Notes: generated by a model not told the origin, from the letters alone. Counted from the first letter of the stretch, positions 40,516-49,424 are shown. The stretch is 64,000 nt of DNA from DASYGT01 sp035999365 (GCA_035999365.1 DASYGT010000034.1:35502-99501); one strand, 5' to 3'. Program-made: numbers and translations.

Positions 40516-42003
40516 ATGACCCGCTCCACCAGCCGCCGAGCATTTCTCACCGGATCGGCGGCTGCTGCCGCGGCCGTCGCGCTCCCACCGCTCGCCGCCG
40601 GGGCGGCAGCGACGCAGAGCACGCTGGCGGCCGATGCGGTGGTCGTCGGAGCGGGGCTGGCCGGCCTCACCGCCGCTCGCAGCCTCGCCGCCTCGGGTCA
40701 CTCCGTGGTCGTGCTCGAGGCACGTGACCGCGTCGGCGGCCGCACGCTGAACCATGACATCGGCGGTGGTCACGTCGCCGAAGCCGGTGGCGAGTTCGTC
40801 GGGCCGACACAGGATCACATCGTCGCGCTCGCCGCCGCTGTCGGTGTCGGCACGTTCGACGCCTACGACACCGGCAACGACGTCTACAAGAACGGCGCCC
40901 TCCGACTCAAGTACAGCGACACCAGCGTGCTCGGCACCGCGCCGCCGGACCCGCTGCTGATCACCGACATCGTCAAGCTGTCCCAGCAGTTGGATCTGCT
41001 GGCCGCCAAGCTGCCGGTCGCAGCACCGTGGACGGCACCGAATGCGCAGTCGTGGGACGCGATGTCGCTCGAGACGTGGGTGCGCGCCAATGCGGTGAAT
41101 GCCAACGGGATCCTGAAGCTGCTCGCGGCGTTCACCGAGGCGGCTTTCGGCTGCGAGGCGCGAGATGTCTCCTTCCTCTTCGCGCTGACCTATATCGCCG
41201 CAGCCGGGAACGAGACGAACAAGGGCACCTTCGAACGGCTCTTCAATGTGCGCGGCGGTGCTCAGCAGAGCCGTCTGATCGGCGGCTCGCAGGTGGTCGC
41301 ACAGCGCGTCGCGGCAGCGCTGGGGTCGGCTGTACACCTGGCCACGCCGGTGCGCCGCATCTCGCAGACCGCCGGGGGCGTGAGCGTCGTGTCCGATGCG
41401 CTCACCGTGAGCGCGCAGCACGTGATCGTCGCCGTACCCCCGCCGCTGGCCGCCCGCATCGAGTACGACCCGTTGCTGCCAGCGGCACGCGACCAGCTGA
41501 CGCAACGGCTGGCGATGGGCGCACTGATGAAGGTGGAAGCGATCTACCCGACACCGTTCTGGCGCGCGAACAAGCTCACCGGCCAGTTCGTCACGACCAG
41601 CGGCCCGGTGGGGTACGCCTTCGACAACTCACCGCCGGACGGGTCGGTCGGAGTGCTCGCCGGGTTCGTCGGCGGTGCGATGAACTACGCCTACGGCCCG
41701 ATGGCGCCTGCCGATCGACGTGCCGCCGTGCTGCAGCAATACGCGACGGTGTTCGCCGATCAGCGGTTCCTCACGCCCACCGACTACTTCGACATGGACT
41801 GGACGACCGAGGAGTGGAGCCGCGGCGGGCCGACCGCATTGTTCGGCACCGGAACGCTGTCGGCACTCGGCCCCGCGCTGCGTGAACCGGTAGGGCGCAT
41901 CCACTGGGCCGGCACCGAGACCTCTGTCTACTGGCAGGGCTACATGGACGGCGCGGTGCGATCCGGCGAGCGCGCGGCAGCCGAGGTGGCTGCCGCGTTC
42001 TGA
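40516..42003 (+). CDS. Tat-exported flavin amine oxidase
   Basis: 495 residues. The N-terminus has a twin-arginine signal (TSRRAFLTGSAAAAAAVAL). An FAD-binding GxGxxG follows (VVVGAGLAGLTAARSL) with LEARDRVGGRT, and the C-terminal FAD motif (GRIHWAGTETSVYWQGYMDGAVRSGERAA) is that of monoamine oxidases and putrescine oxidases. The amine substrate cannot be deduced. It stands alone, 73 nt after fdhD. Confidence 0.9.
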   Translation: MTRSTSRRAFLTGSAAAAAAVALPPLAAGAAATQSTLAADAVVVGAGLAGLTAARSLAASGHSVVVLEARDRVGGRTLNHDIGGGHVAEAGGEFVGPTQDHIVALAAAVGVGTFDAYDTGNDVYKNGALRLKYSDTSVLGTAPPDPLLITDIVKLSQQLDLLAAKLPVAAPWTAPNAQSWDAMSLETWVRANAVNANGILKLLAAFTEAAFGCEARDVSFLFALTYIAAAGNETNKGTFERLFNVRGGAQQSRLIGGSQVVAQRVAAALGSAVHLATPVRRISQTAGGVSVVSDALTVSAQHVIVAVPPPLAARIEYDPLLPAARDQLTQRLAMGALMKVEAIYPTPFWRANKLTGQFVTTSGPVGYAFDNSPPDGSVGVLAGFVGGAMNYAYGPMAPADRRAAVLQQYATVFADQRFLTPTDYFDMDWTTEEWSRGGPTALFGTGTLSALGPALREPVGRIHWAGTETSVYWQGYMDGAVRSGERAAAEVAAAF

Positions 42004-42037
42004 TCCGGTGACTCGCGGGTTGGGTCGGCGTCCCTGC

Positions 42038-42301
42038 TCAGCCGGGTGGGACGCGTTCGGCAGCCAGCCGCTGCGCAATCGCGGCAGCCTCGCTGACCGC
42101 TGCAGCACCGCCTCCGCGCAGGCCTGCGGCCAGTCCGACCAGGAAGGTCGTCAACGGCGCAGCGGGACGGGCGATGCCGTGCGCCGCGTCGCGCGCGATA
42201 TCGAGCAGCAGTCCGACGTCCACGGCTTCCGGGTCGACGCCCAGTGCGGCAGCAAGTTCGGCGGTCCAGGCCTCGAGCGGCGAATCGGCTGGATCGGTCA
42301 C
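42038..42301 (-). CDS. DUF6457 small protein
   Basis: 87 residues with LEAWTAELAAALGVD and LLLDIARDAAHGIARPAAPLTTFLVGLAAG, the pattern of DUF6457, which is often adjacent to or fused with MobA in actinobacteria. GTG 42301 overlaps the mobA stop (GTGA), so the two are made together. It probably assists molybdenum cofactor handling, by context only. Confidence 0.85.
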   Translation of the reverse strand: MTDPADSPLEAWTAELAAALGVDPEAVDVGLLLDIARDAAHGIARPAAPLTTFLVGLAAGLRGGGAAAVSEAAAIAQRLAAERVPPG

Positions 42302-42876
42302 GATGTCTCCTCCGTTGTTTCCGCGCGCTCACGCGCCTGCTGGATGTCGGTCCACGTATCGCAATCGCGCCCGGCGCCGTCGTCGTCGTTCACGTCGATG
42401 GTTCGTGCGGCCGCATAGAGCTGCCGCATGGCGCCGCCGTGAACGTCGGGGATGGACGCGAGCGCCCGCAGCAAGCCGGTGCGCCGCCATGCGGCGGCCA
42501 GGTAGTTCCGGCGTCCGGCGGCGACGAGCACGGCGCAGTCGCTGACGGGATCCTCGGCCACGGCAGCGACCAACCGGGGGACGGCACTACCGATCCACGG
42601 CAGATCGGCTGCGAGCACGAGCACTACCTCCGAATGCACCTGGTGCACACCAGCCGCGAGGGCTGCCAGGGGCCCCGAGCCCGGCGGCTGCTCCACACAC
42701 CAGATCAGGTGCCGGTGCGTCGGGCGCTGCGGCCCGACGACCACGATGCGGCCGGCGTCAGAGACGGCGTCGAGCACCCGCTCGAACATCGATGACGCGC
42801 CGATCAGGAGCGCGGGCTTGTCGGCGCCGTCGAGGCGTGCCGCTGCGCCGCCCGCCAGGACGATCGCATCGAACAT
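42298..42876 (-). CDS. mobA: Molybdenum cofactor guanylyltransferase MobA
   Basis: 192-residue nucleotidyltransferase that attaches GMP to molybdopterin. The N-terminal FDAIVLAGGAAARLDGADKPAL is the NTP-binding signature, with ERVLDAV, GPLAALAAGVHQV, and the metal-binding VLAADLPWIG following. The bis-MGD cofactor it helps make is that used by FdhF-like enzymes such as the one encoded 4 kb away. ATG 42876 is supported by the family start. Confidence 0.92.
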   Translation of the reverse strand: MFDAIVLAGGAAARLDGADKPALLIGASSMFERVLDAVSDAGRIVVVGPQRPTHRHLIWCVEQPPGSGPLAALAAGVHQVHSEVVLVLAADLPWIGSAVPRLVAAVAEDPVSDCAVLVAAGRRNYLAAAWRRTGLLRALASIPDVHGGAMRQLYAAARTIDVNDDDGAGRDCDTWTDIQQARERAETTEETS

Positions 42877-42948
42877 GGCGCGCCCTTCCCGATCGTGGAC
42901 GGTGACGAGCACCGTATGAGCAGAAGTCTCCACGATTCGAACGGACCG

Positions 42949-42954
42949 TAGGCT
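42949..42954 (+). promoter_or_regulatory. Probable -10 box of the prepilin-peptidase-like gene (leaderless)
   Basis: TAGGCT ends 8 nt before ATG 42963, so the transcript would begin at about the start codon. The gap is shared with the divergent mobA promoter. Confidence 0.4.
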
Positions 42955-42962
42955 TCGGCGCC

Positions 42963-43646
42963 ATGCCTTCCACAGCGTTCGGTGCCCTTGTCGGTGCCGG
43001 CTGCTGCCTGACACTCGCGCCGTACCTCGCCGTGCTGACCTACTCCGCGCCGGACCGTGACGACGCGCACTGGTGGCGGTGGCGCGCCCGCCGGCCCGTT
43101 CCCGCCGCACGGATGCGTGCTGTGGCGGTGCTCGCGTTGTCTGTGGGCGCTCTCGCAGGGGCCGGCGCCGGGCTGAGTGCGGTGCTGCCGGCCTTCGTCG
43201 CACTCGCGGCGATCTGCACGCCGTTGATCGTCATCGATCTCGCCGAGCACCGGCTGCCCAATCGCCTCGTCGCCTCCGCCGCGGTGGCTGCCGTCGTGCT
43301 GTTGCCCGTGGCCGCGCTCGTGCGGCACGACGGCGGCGCCCTGCTCCGGTCCGCCGAGGCGGGGGTTGCCGTCTTCGCGGTCTTGTTCGCGTTGTGCCTG
43401 ATCGCGCCGCGGTCGTTCGGTTTCGGTGACGTCAAGCTCGGCGGCGTGCTCGGCGCCTATCTCGGCTGGTTCGGCTGGCGTGAGGTCTACTACGGCATCT
43501 TCGCGGGGTTCCTGCTCGGCTCGGTCGTTGCACTCGGCCTCCTCGCGACCCGGCGGGCGTCGCTCAAGACGGCCATGGCATTCGGACCGATGCTGATCCT
43601 CGGTGCCCTCGTCGTCCCTGCCTTCGGGCTGGTGCCCGGGGGCTGA
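42963..43646 (+). CDS. Prepilin-peptidase-like A24 aspartic protease
   Basis: 227-residue polytopic membrane protein. It has both catalytic aspartates of the A24 family, in LIVIDLAEHRLPNR and GFGDVKLGG. It lacks the N-terminal methyltransferase domain with its paired cysteines found in full-length PilD. No pilin or pilus assembly gene is near. A homologue in the same position next to aroE/aroC occurs in mycobacteria (Rv2551c). Confidence 0.85.
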   Translation: MPSTAFGALVGAGCCLTLAPYLAVLTYSAPDRDDAHWWRWRARRPVPAARMRAVAVLALSVGALAGAGAGLSAVLPAFVALAAICTPLIVIDLAEHRLPNRLVASAAVAAVVLLPVAALVRHDGGALLRSAEAGVAVFAVLFALCLIAPRSFGFGDVKLGGVLGAYLGWFGWREVYYGIFAGFLLGSVVALGLLATRRASLKTAMAFGPMLILGALVVPAFGLVPGG

Positions 43647-43713
43647 TGCAGCGCATCCAGCGCGCCGCGGGATATCAGCGGGCCTCGCGCCACGACTCTG
43701 CGAGAATTGCGGC

Positions 43714-44916
43714 GTGTTGCGCTGGATCACCGCAGGCGAGTCTCACGGGCCCGCCCTCGTCGCCGTGCTCGACGGCCTGCCCGCAGACGTCGCCGTCACC
43801 ACGGGCGATGTAGCGCATGATCTCGGCCGGCGCCGTCTCGGATATGGACGCGGGGCGCGGATGAAGTTCGAGCAGGACGTCGTCGAGCTCACCGGGGGCG
43901 TGCGCCACGGCCGCACCATGGGAGGGCCGATCGCGGTGCGGGTCGACAATTCCGAGTGGCCCAAGTGGCAGACGGTGATGTCCGCCGATCCGGTCGACGC
44001 CGAGCTCCTCGCCGCCCAGGCGCGCAACGCGCCGCTCACCCGGCCGCGACCGGGACACGCCGATCTCACCGGGATGCAGAAGTACGACCTCGACGACGCC
44101 CGCCCCGTCCTCGAACGCGCGAGCGCGCGGGAGACCGCCGCGCGGGTGGCGCTCGGTGCGATCGCACGTGCGTTCCTGAAACAAGCGCTCGGCGTGGATG
44201 TGCTGAGCCACGTGGTGGCGATCGGCGCGGTGCAGGCGCCCGCAGGTGTCCTTCCGCAGCCGGGTGACGAGGACAAGGTCGACGCGTCCGAGGTCCGCTG
44301 CTTCGACGCCGCCGCCAGCGCCGCGATGATCGATGAGATCGAGGCCACCAAGCGCGCCGGTGACACCCTTGGCGGCGTCGTCGAGGTGCTCGCCTACGGG
44401 TTGCCTCCCGGTCTCGGCAGCCATGTCCAGGGCGATCGCCGCCTCGACTCCCGCCTGGCCGCCGCACTCATGGGAATCCAGGCGATCAAGGGCGTCGAGG
44501 TCGGCGACGGCTTCGAGCTGGCTCGTACCCGAGGCTCACTGGCGCAGGACGAGATCGTGCGCACCGAGGGCGTCATCAGGCGGGTGTCGGGCCGCTCGGG
44601 CGGCACCGAAGGCGGCATGACGACGGGCGAGGTGCTGCGCGTGCGCGCCGCCATGAAGCCGATCTCCACCATCCCGCGCGCGTTGCAGACCGTTGACGTG
44701 GCCTCAGGCGAAGCGGCCGTCGCGATCAACCAGCGTTCGGACGTGTGTGCCGTCCCGGCTGCCGGCGTGGTGGCCGAGGCGATGGTTGCGCTCGTGCTGG
44801 CGCAGGCGGTGCTCGAGAAGTTCGGTGGCGATTCGGTCAACGAGACGCGGCGCAACGTCACCGGCTACCTGAGCCGTTTGGACGAGCGCGGGCTGAGCGC
44901 GACCGGCGAGACATGA
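43714..44916 (+). CDS. aroC: Chorismate synthase
   Basis: 400 residues. Makes chorismate from EPSP with reduced FMN. LRWITAGESHGPALVAVLDG is the first signature, GRRRLGYGRGARM the second, followed by GPIAVRVDNSEW, RPGHADLTGMQKYDLDD, SGRSGGTEGGMTTGE, and KPISTIPRALQTVD. GTG 43714 fits the family start. It overlaps aroK (ATGA). Confidence 0.97.
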   Translation: MLRWITAGESHGPALVAVLDGLPADVAVTTGDVAHDLGRRRLGYGRGARMKFEQDVVELTGGVRHGRTMGGPIAVRVDNSEWPKWQTVMSADPVDAELLAAQARNAPLTRPRPGHADLTGMQKYDLDDARPVLERASARETAARVALGAIARAFLKQALGVDVLSHVVAIGAVQAPAGVLPQPGDEDKVDASEVRCFDAAASAAMIDEIEATKRAGDTLGGVVEVLAYGLPPGLGSHVQGDRRLDSRLAAALMGIQAIKGVEVGDGFELARTRGSLAQDEIVRTEGVIRRVSGRSGGTEGGMTTGEVLRVRAAMKPISTIPRALQTVDVASGEAAVAINQRSDVCAVPAAGVVAEAMVALVLAQAVLEKFGGDSVNETRRNVTGYLSRLDERGLSATGET

Positions 44917-45461
44917 GCCTGCAGGTCGTGCTCATCGGACTGCCCGCCACGGGCAAGACCACGACCGGGCGGCGCCTCGCGAAGATCCTCGGCACGGACT
45001 TCACCGACTCCGACGAACTCGTCGAAGCGGCAACGGGCCGCACGGTCGCCGAGATCTTCGCCGACGACGGCGAGGATGCGTTCCGGCACGCCGAGTCCGG
45101 CGCCGTCGTCGCGGCGCTCGCGACACGCGATGGCGTGCTCGCCCTCGGCGGCGGGGCGCTGGCAGCGGATGCAACGCGTGCCGCACTCGTGGCCGCCGAT
45201 GTGCCCATCGTGCTGCTCGAGGCACCGATCGCCACCCTCACCGGGCGGGTGGGCGATGCGCACACCCGCCCGCTGCTCGTCGACGATCCCGCGGACCGCC
45301 TCCGGTCACTGTCCGAGGAGCGCGCCGCCCTCTATCGCGAGTACGCCACCCTGGTCGTCGACACAGACGGAAGGAATCCCGGACAGGTCGCGGCACTGAT
45401 CGCCGCTCGATTGCACGATCGGGATCGCGGCCGCCCGCAGGCGAGCGTGGATCCTCGATGA
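44913..45461 (+). CDS. aroK: Shikimate kinase
   Basis: 182-residue P-loop kinase phosphorylating shikimate. P-loop GLPATGKTT, shikimate-binding DFTDSDELVEAATGRTVAEIF, GGGALAADATR, and the lid arginine in HTRPLL are present. ATG 44913 overlaps aroC, and the stop overlaps aroB, both as ATGA. Confidence 0.95.
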   Translation: MSLQVVLIGLPATGKTTTGRRLAKILGTDFTDSDELVEAATGRTVAEIFADDGEDAFRHAESGAVVAALATRDGVLALGGGALAADATRAALVAADVPIVLLEAPIATLTGRVGDAHTRPLLVDDPADRLRSLSEERAALYREYATLVVDTDGRNPGQVAALIAARLHDRDRGRPQASVDPR

Positions 45462-46528
45462 GCACTCGCATCACCGTTCGCGGAACGGTCCCGTATGACG
45501 TCGTGATCGGCCGCGGGCTGGGCGGAGAGGTCGCGGCCGCGCTCGGCGCGCCGTCACGGGTCGCAGTCATTCACCCGCCGACGCTGTCGGGCCGTGCCCA
45601 GTCGCTACGCGACGAACTCGCCGCGCTTGCCTTCGACGCGCACCTGATCGAAGTACCCGACGGCGAAGCGGCGAAGACGCTGGCGGTGGCCGGCGCGTGC
45701 TGGGACACCCTCGGCACCCTCGGCTTCACCCGATCGGACGCGATCGTGGGTCTCGGTGGCGGCGCCACCACCGATCTTGCGGGTTGGGTTGCTGCGGCGT
45801 GGTTGCGCGGCGTGCGTGTCGTGCACGTGCCGACGACGCTCGCCGGCATGGTCGACGCCGCCGTCGGCGGCAAGACCGGCATCAACACCGGTCGGGGCAA
45901 GAACCTCGTCGGGGCGTTTCACCCGCCGGCCGGTGTGGTCTGCGACCTGGAGGCATTGGCGACGTTGCCCGCGGCCGACTACCTCGCCGGCATGGCCGAG
46001 GTGGTGAAGTGTGGCTTCATCGCCGATCCGCAGATCCTCGAGCTGATCGAGCTCGACCCGGCTGCGGCGGCACGGGTGGGAAGTGCGGTCGAGCGGGAAC
46101 TCGTCGAGCGGTCGGTGCGCGTCAAGGCGGAGGTTGTCGGAGCCGACCTGACCGAGTTGGGCCTGCGCGAGATCCTGAACTACGGCCACACGCTGGGGCA
46201 CGCCATCGAACGTGCCGAGGGCTACCGCTGGCGCCACGGTGAGGCTGTGTCGATCGGCCTGGTGTACGCGGCGGCGCTCGGGCGTCGACTCGGGCGCCTC
46301 GACGAGGCGACGGCGGCCCGACACGCCGCAATCCTCACGGAATTGGGGCTTCCGACGGCTTATCGTCGCGACGCGTTCCCTTCGCTGCTCGACACGATGC
46401 GAATCGACAAGAAGGCACGGGGGAATCGCGTCCGATTCATCGTCCTGGAGGGTCTGGCCATGCCGGTGGCCGTCGACGATCCCGATCCCGTCGTGCTTGC
46501 CGCCGCCTATTCGGAGGTGTCGACATGA
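45458..46528 (+). CDS. aroB: 3-dehydroquinate synthase
   Basis: 356 residues. Converts DAHP to 3-dehydroquinate using NAD and Zn. Motifs include IEVPDGEAAKTL, VGLGGGATTDLAGWVAA, VPTTLAGMVDAAVGGKTGIN, GMAEVVKCGFI, LNYGHTLGHAIE with zinc-binding histidines, and RHGEAVSIGLVYA. It lies in the aroC-aroK-aroB-aroQ operon with ATGA overlaps on both sides. Confidence 0.97.
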   Translation: MSTRITVRGTVPYDVVIGRGLGGEVAAALGAPSRVAVIHPPTLSGRAQSLRDELAALAFDAHLIEVPDGEAAKTLAVAGACWDTLGTLGFTRSDAIVGLGGGATTDLAGWVAAAWLRGVRVVHVPTTLAGMVDAAVGGKTGINTGRGKNLVGAFHPPAGVVCDLEALATLPAADYLAGMAEVVKCGFIADPQILELIELDPAAAARVGSAVERELVERSVRVKAEVVGADLTELGLREILNYGHTLGHAIERAEGYRWRHGEAVSIGLVYAAALGRRLGRLDEATAARHAAILTELGLPTAYRRDAFPSLLDTMRIDKKARGNRVRFIVLEGLAMPVAVDDPDPVVLAAAYSEVST

Positions 46529-46980
46529 CGGCTGCCGGGCGCCGCGTCCTCGTGCTCAACGGCCCGAACCTGGGCCGGCTCGGCACGCGTGAGCCCGACG
46601 TCTACGGGTCCGCGTCCTACGCCGAGCTCGAGGCGCTGTGCATCGGCGGCGGCTCCGAGCTCGGGCTCGATGTCGAGGTCCGCCAGACCGATCACGAGGG
46701 TCAGCTCCTCGAATGGCTGCACGCCGCCGCTGACGACGGAACGCCCGTCGTGCTCAATGCGGGTGCGCTCACCCACACTTCTGTGGCACTCGCCGACGCC
46801 TGCGCGATGCTGACTGCGCCGCTCGTCGAGGTACACATCAGCAACGTGCACAAGCGGGAGGCGTTCCGGCAGCACAGCTTCGTTTCCGCGCACGCCACGG
46901 GCGTGATCGTCGGCCTCGGCGTCGACGGGTACGTGCTCGCGCTGTCATGGATCTCGTCCAGGCTCGACGCCGATGGCTGA
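46525..46980 (+). CDS. aroQ: 3-dehydroquinate dehydratase, type II
   Basis: 151-residue type II dehydroquinase. It shows LNGPNLGRLGTREPDVYG with the lid tyrosine, the substrate-binding NAGALTHTSVALADA, and EVHISNVHKREAFRQHSF. ATG 46525 overlaps aroB; the end overlaps the methyltransferase gene by 8 nt. Confidence 0.96.
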   Translation: MTAAGRRVLVLNGPNLGRLGTREPDVYGSASYAELEALCIGGGSELGLDVEVRQTDHEGQLLEWLHAAADDGTPVVLNAGALTHTSVALADACAMLTAPLVEVHISNVHKREAFRQHSFVSAHATGVIVGLGVDGYVLALSWISSRLDADG

Positions 46981-47587
46981 CAATCGCGACATCGCGCAAT
47001 TCAATGCGCGCGCCGCGGACTACGAAGCCGGCCCGCGGGCACTCTGGCACAGCGTCATCGTGAACCGTTCGGCCGATGTCGCGCTCACCGCCGTGCCGGT
47101 GCCGTTGCGCGTGCTGGACGTCGGATGCGGTTCGGGAGCGCTCCTACGGCAGATGAACGCCCGGCTGCCGAATGCGCTGGAACTCATCGGTGTCGATCCC
47201 GCCATCGAGATGGTCCGCATCGCCCGCGAGCGGGCGGAAGGCATCGAGCAGTTCGTGCAGGCGAACGCCGAGCAGCTGCCGTTCGCCGACGATCATTTCG
47301 ACCTGGTGGTGAGCACGAGCTCCTTCGACCATTGGCGCGACCAGCGCCGCGGCCTGGCCGAGGTCGCCCGCGTGCTGCACCGATCGGGTCGGTTCGTCCT
47401 CGCCGACCTCTGCGCGGGGTGGCTGTCGGGCAGCCACGAACCCGGCCGGGCGCGCACCCCGGACCGTGTCGGCAGCCTGCTGTCCCACTCAGGTCTGGAG
47501 ATCGAGCGCATGGAGACGATCTACCGCGTCGTAGGGATGCCGCTGGTGCGGGCGTTCACGACCTACAAGGTGTACGTCCCGCACTGA
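46973..47587 (+). CDS. Class I SAM-dependent methyltransferase
   Basis: 204 residues with motif I VLDVGCGSGALL, the acidic residue at IGVDPAIEMV, and LPFADDHFDLVVSTSSFDHW, typical of the UbiE/Methyltransf_11 class. Substrate unknown. It overlaps aroQ by 8 nt but has no evident part in the shikimate pathway. Confidence 0.9.
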   Translation: MADNRDIAQFNARAADYEAGPRALWHSVIVNRSADVALTAVPVPLRVLDVGCGSGALLRQMNARLPNALELIGVDPAIEMVRIARERAEGIEQFVQANAEQLPFADDHFDLVVSTSSFDHWRDQRRGLAEVARVLHRSGRFVLADLCAGWLSGSHEPGRARTPDRVGSLLSHSGLEIERMETIYRVVGMPLVRAFTTYKVYVPH

Positions 47588-47596
47588 ACCGGTGGC

Positions 47597-48223
47597 TCAC
47601 CGGAACGCGACCTCTGCGGCGAACGCCAGCATCACAACGCTGGACACTGCGGCGATCGTGAGCTGCCCACGGCGCCCACGCGCAGCATGACCGAGGGCCG
47701 CGCCGCCGCGGGTCAGCGTCAGCTGCCAGGCGAGCGAAGCGGCGAAGGCTCCGGCGACGAAGGCCGCGCGGTCGGCTGTGGTCGGCGCACCGCTCGCCTG
47801 GCGCCCCAGCACCAGGCTGGTGAAGTAGGCGAGGGTTGCCGGGTTGAGTGCCGTGAGACCGAGCAGCAGGGCGTACGCGCGCAGCGGGGTCGCGGTGAGT
47901 GCCGCGCTGCGCCGGGCTCCGCTGGGCGTCGGTGAGCGCCCGAGCGCCGTGGCGAGCGTGCCCGCTGCGATCAGGCACAGGACGGCCACCGACAGCCAGC
48001 GCAGCCAGGTAGCCGCTGGTCGCAGTGCCGATTCGAGGGCCGCTCCAGCGGTGACAGCGACAAGTGCGTAGAGCCCGTCGGTGGATGCGACGCCCGCTGC
48101 AGCCGCCGAGGAGATACACGCAGGCGCGCTCGCAGCGAGACCGACCAGGTAGGCACCGATGGCACCCACGGGCATGGCGATGCCGAGCCCGGCGACCAGC
48201 CCGGCCCCGAGACTCGCTATCAC
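47597..48223 (-). CDS. LysE-family exporter
   Basis: Membrane protein of about 208 residues with roughly six hydrophobic segments. The N-terminal GLVAGLGIAMPVGAIGAYLVG and the mid LLGLTALNPATLAYFTSLVLG match LysE/RhtB-family amino-acid exporters. Substrate unknown. GTG 48223 fits family starts; GTG 48250 would add nine residues. It is convergent with the methyltransferase gene and divergent from efp. Confidence 0.85.
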   Translation of the reverse strand: MIASLGAGLVAGLGIAMPVGAIGAYLVGLAASAPACISSAAAAGVASTDGLYALVAVTAGAALESALRPAATWLRWLSVAVLCLIAAGTLATALGRSPTPSGARRSAALTATPLRAYALLLGLTALNPATLAYFTSLVLGRQASGAPTTADRAAFVAGAFAASLAWQLTLTRGGAALGHAARGRRGQLTIAAVSSVVMLAFAAEVAFR

Positions 48224-48283
48224 GTCCGCACCCTGGCAGACCGCGCACACCGGAGCGACTGAATAGCGCCGCCTCGCGTCAAC

Positions 48284-48289
48284 TAGACT
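48284..48289 (+). promoter_or_regulatory. Probable -10 box of efp (leaderless)
   Basis: TAGACT ends 8 nt before the efp GTG; no Shine-Dalgarno sequence is seen, consistent with a leaderless transcript. Confidence 0.45.
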
Positions 48290-48297
48290 GACCCGTC

Positions 48298-48861
48298 GTG
48301 GCCACTACCAACGACCTCAAGAACGGCCTTGTCCTCAACATCGACGGTCAGCTGTGGACGGTTGTCGAGTTCCAGCACGTCAAGCCCGGCAAGGGCGGCG
48401 CCTTCGTCCGAACGACGCTGAAGAACGTGCTTTCGGGCAAGGTCGTCGACCGAACGTTCAACGCCGGCACCAAGGTCGAGACGGCCACGGTGGACAAGCG
48501 CGGCATGAGCTTCCTGTACAAGGAAGGCAGCGACTTCGTGTTCATGGACAGCGACACCTTCGACCAGGTGCACGTGCCGGCCGAGACGGTGGGCGACGCC
48601 GCGAACTACCTCCTGGACAACGCCGAGGTCGCGGTCGCCGTGCACGAGGGAACTGCGCTGTACCTCGAACTTCCGACCAGCGTCGAACTCGTCATCAGCC
48701 ACACCGACCCGGGCGTCCAGGGCGACCGCGCTACCGGCGGAACGAAGCCGGCGACACTCGAGACCGGTGCCGAGATCCAAGTGCCGCTGTTCGTCACCAC
48801 CGGCGAGAAGGTCAAGGTCGACACCCGCGACGGGCGCTACCTGGGCCGCGTCAACTCGTGA
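48298..48861 (+). CDS. efp: Translation elongation factor P
   Basis: 187-residue, three-domain EF-P that relieves stalling at polyproline. The loop reaching the peptidyl-transferase centre reads HVKPGKGGAFVRT, with the conserved lysine. FLYKEGSDFVFMD and the C-terminal ATLETGAEIQVPLFVTTGEK...DGRYLGRV are typical. nusB follows after 29 nt. Confidence 0.97.
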   Translation: MATTNDLKNGLVLNIDGQLWTVVEFQHVKPGKGGAFVRTTLKNVLSGKVVDRTFNAGTKVETATVDKRGMSFLYKEGSDFVFMDSDTFDQVHVPAETVGDAANYLLDNAEVAVAVHEGTALYLELPTSVELVISHTDPGVQGDRATGGTKPATLETGAEIQVPLFVTTGEKVKVDTRDGRYLGRVNS

Positions 48862-48890
48862 TCTGTGGCTGCTGACATGTCGGCCTGCCG

Positions 48891-49334
48891 ATGAGCGCGC
48901 GGAGCAAGGCGCGCAAGCGTGCGGTCGACGTGCTGTACGAGGCCGACGTGCGCAGTGTCGCGCCGGTCCAGACGCTGGCCGAGCGCATCGCTCTCGCTGA
49001 CCCGCCGGTGAACGACTACACGGTCGAGCTGGTCGAAGGGGTCAGCGCCCACGCGGCGCGCATCGATGAGATCTTGACGTCGTTCGCCGACGGCTGGACG
49101 GTCGCCCGAATGCCCGATGTCGACCGTGCCGTGCTGCGCGTGGGGGTGTACGAACTGGTCTGGCGTGACGATGTGCCCGACGCCGTGGCGATCGACGAGG
49201 CCGTCGAGCTGGCGAAATCGCTGTCCACGGATGAGTCCCCGCGCTTCATCAACGGCGTACTCGCCCGGATCGTGCGCGACCGGCCACCGGCCGAGCCCGC
49301 GGGGATCTCCGGCGGCGACACCCCGACGGACTGA
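48891..49334 (+). CDS. nusB: Transcription antitermination protein NusB
   Basis: 147-residue all-helical protein that binds boxA RNA with NusE/S10 for rRNA antitermination. ARSKARKRAVDVLYEADVR is the arginine-rich N-terminus; RVGVYELVWRDDVPDAVAIDEAVELAK and FINGVLARI are conserved. The C-terminal tail after DRPPAEP is low-complexity. Confidence 0.95.
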   Translation: MSARSKARKRAVDVLYEADVRSVAPVQTLAERIALADPPVNDYTVELVEGVSAHAARIDEILTSFADGWTVARMPDVDRAVLRVGVYELVWRDDVPDAVAIDEAVELAKSLSTDESPRFINGVLARIVRDRPPAEPAGISGGDTPTD

Positions 49335-49360
49335 GCGCGCATCAAGACGGTTGGCCGCAT

Positions 49361-49369
49361 TGCTACAGT
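49361..49369 (+). promoter_or_regulatory. Extended -10 promoter of the pyr operon
   Basis: TGCTACAGT is a good extended -10 element (TGnTAnnnT). Transcription would start near 49376, giving a leader of about 50 nt that contains the PyrR-binding hairpin. Confidence 0.5.
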
Positions 49370-49397
49370 GACCCGGATAGACATCCTTTAATGGCCC

Positions 49398-49420
49398 GTC
49401 CTGTGAGGCGGACAAGGAGG
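49398..49420 (+). promoter_or_regulatory. PyrR-binding RNA hairpin abutting the pyrR Shine-Dalgarno
   Basis: GTCC (49398-49401) pairs with GGAC (49410-49413) around a TGTGAGGC loop that matches the PyrR binding-loop consensus (CCnGnGAGG). The strong Shine-Dalgarno AAGGAGG (49414-49420) follows at once, 4 nt before the pyrR GTG. PyrR bound with UMP would therefore block translation initiation, the mode described for mycobacteria, rather than attenuation as in Bacillus. No terminator hairpin is seen. Confidence 0.75.
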
Positions 49421-49424
49421 TCCC

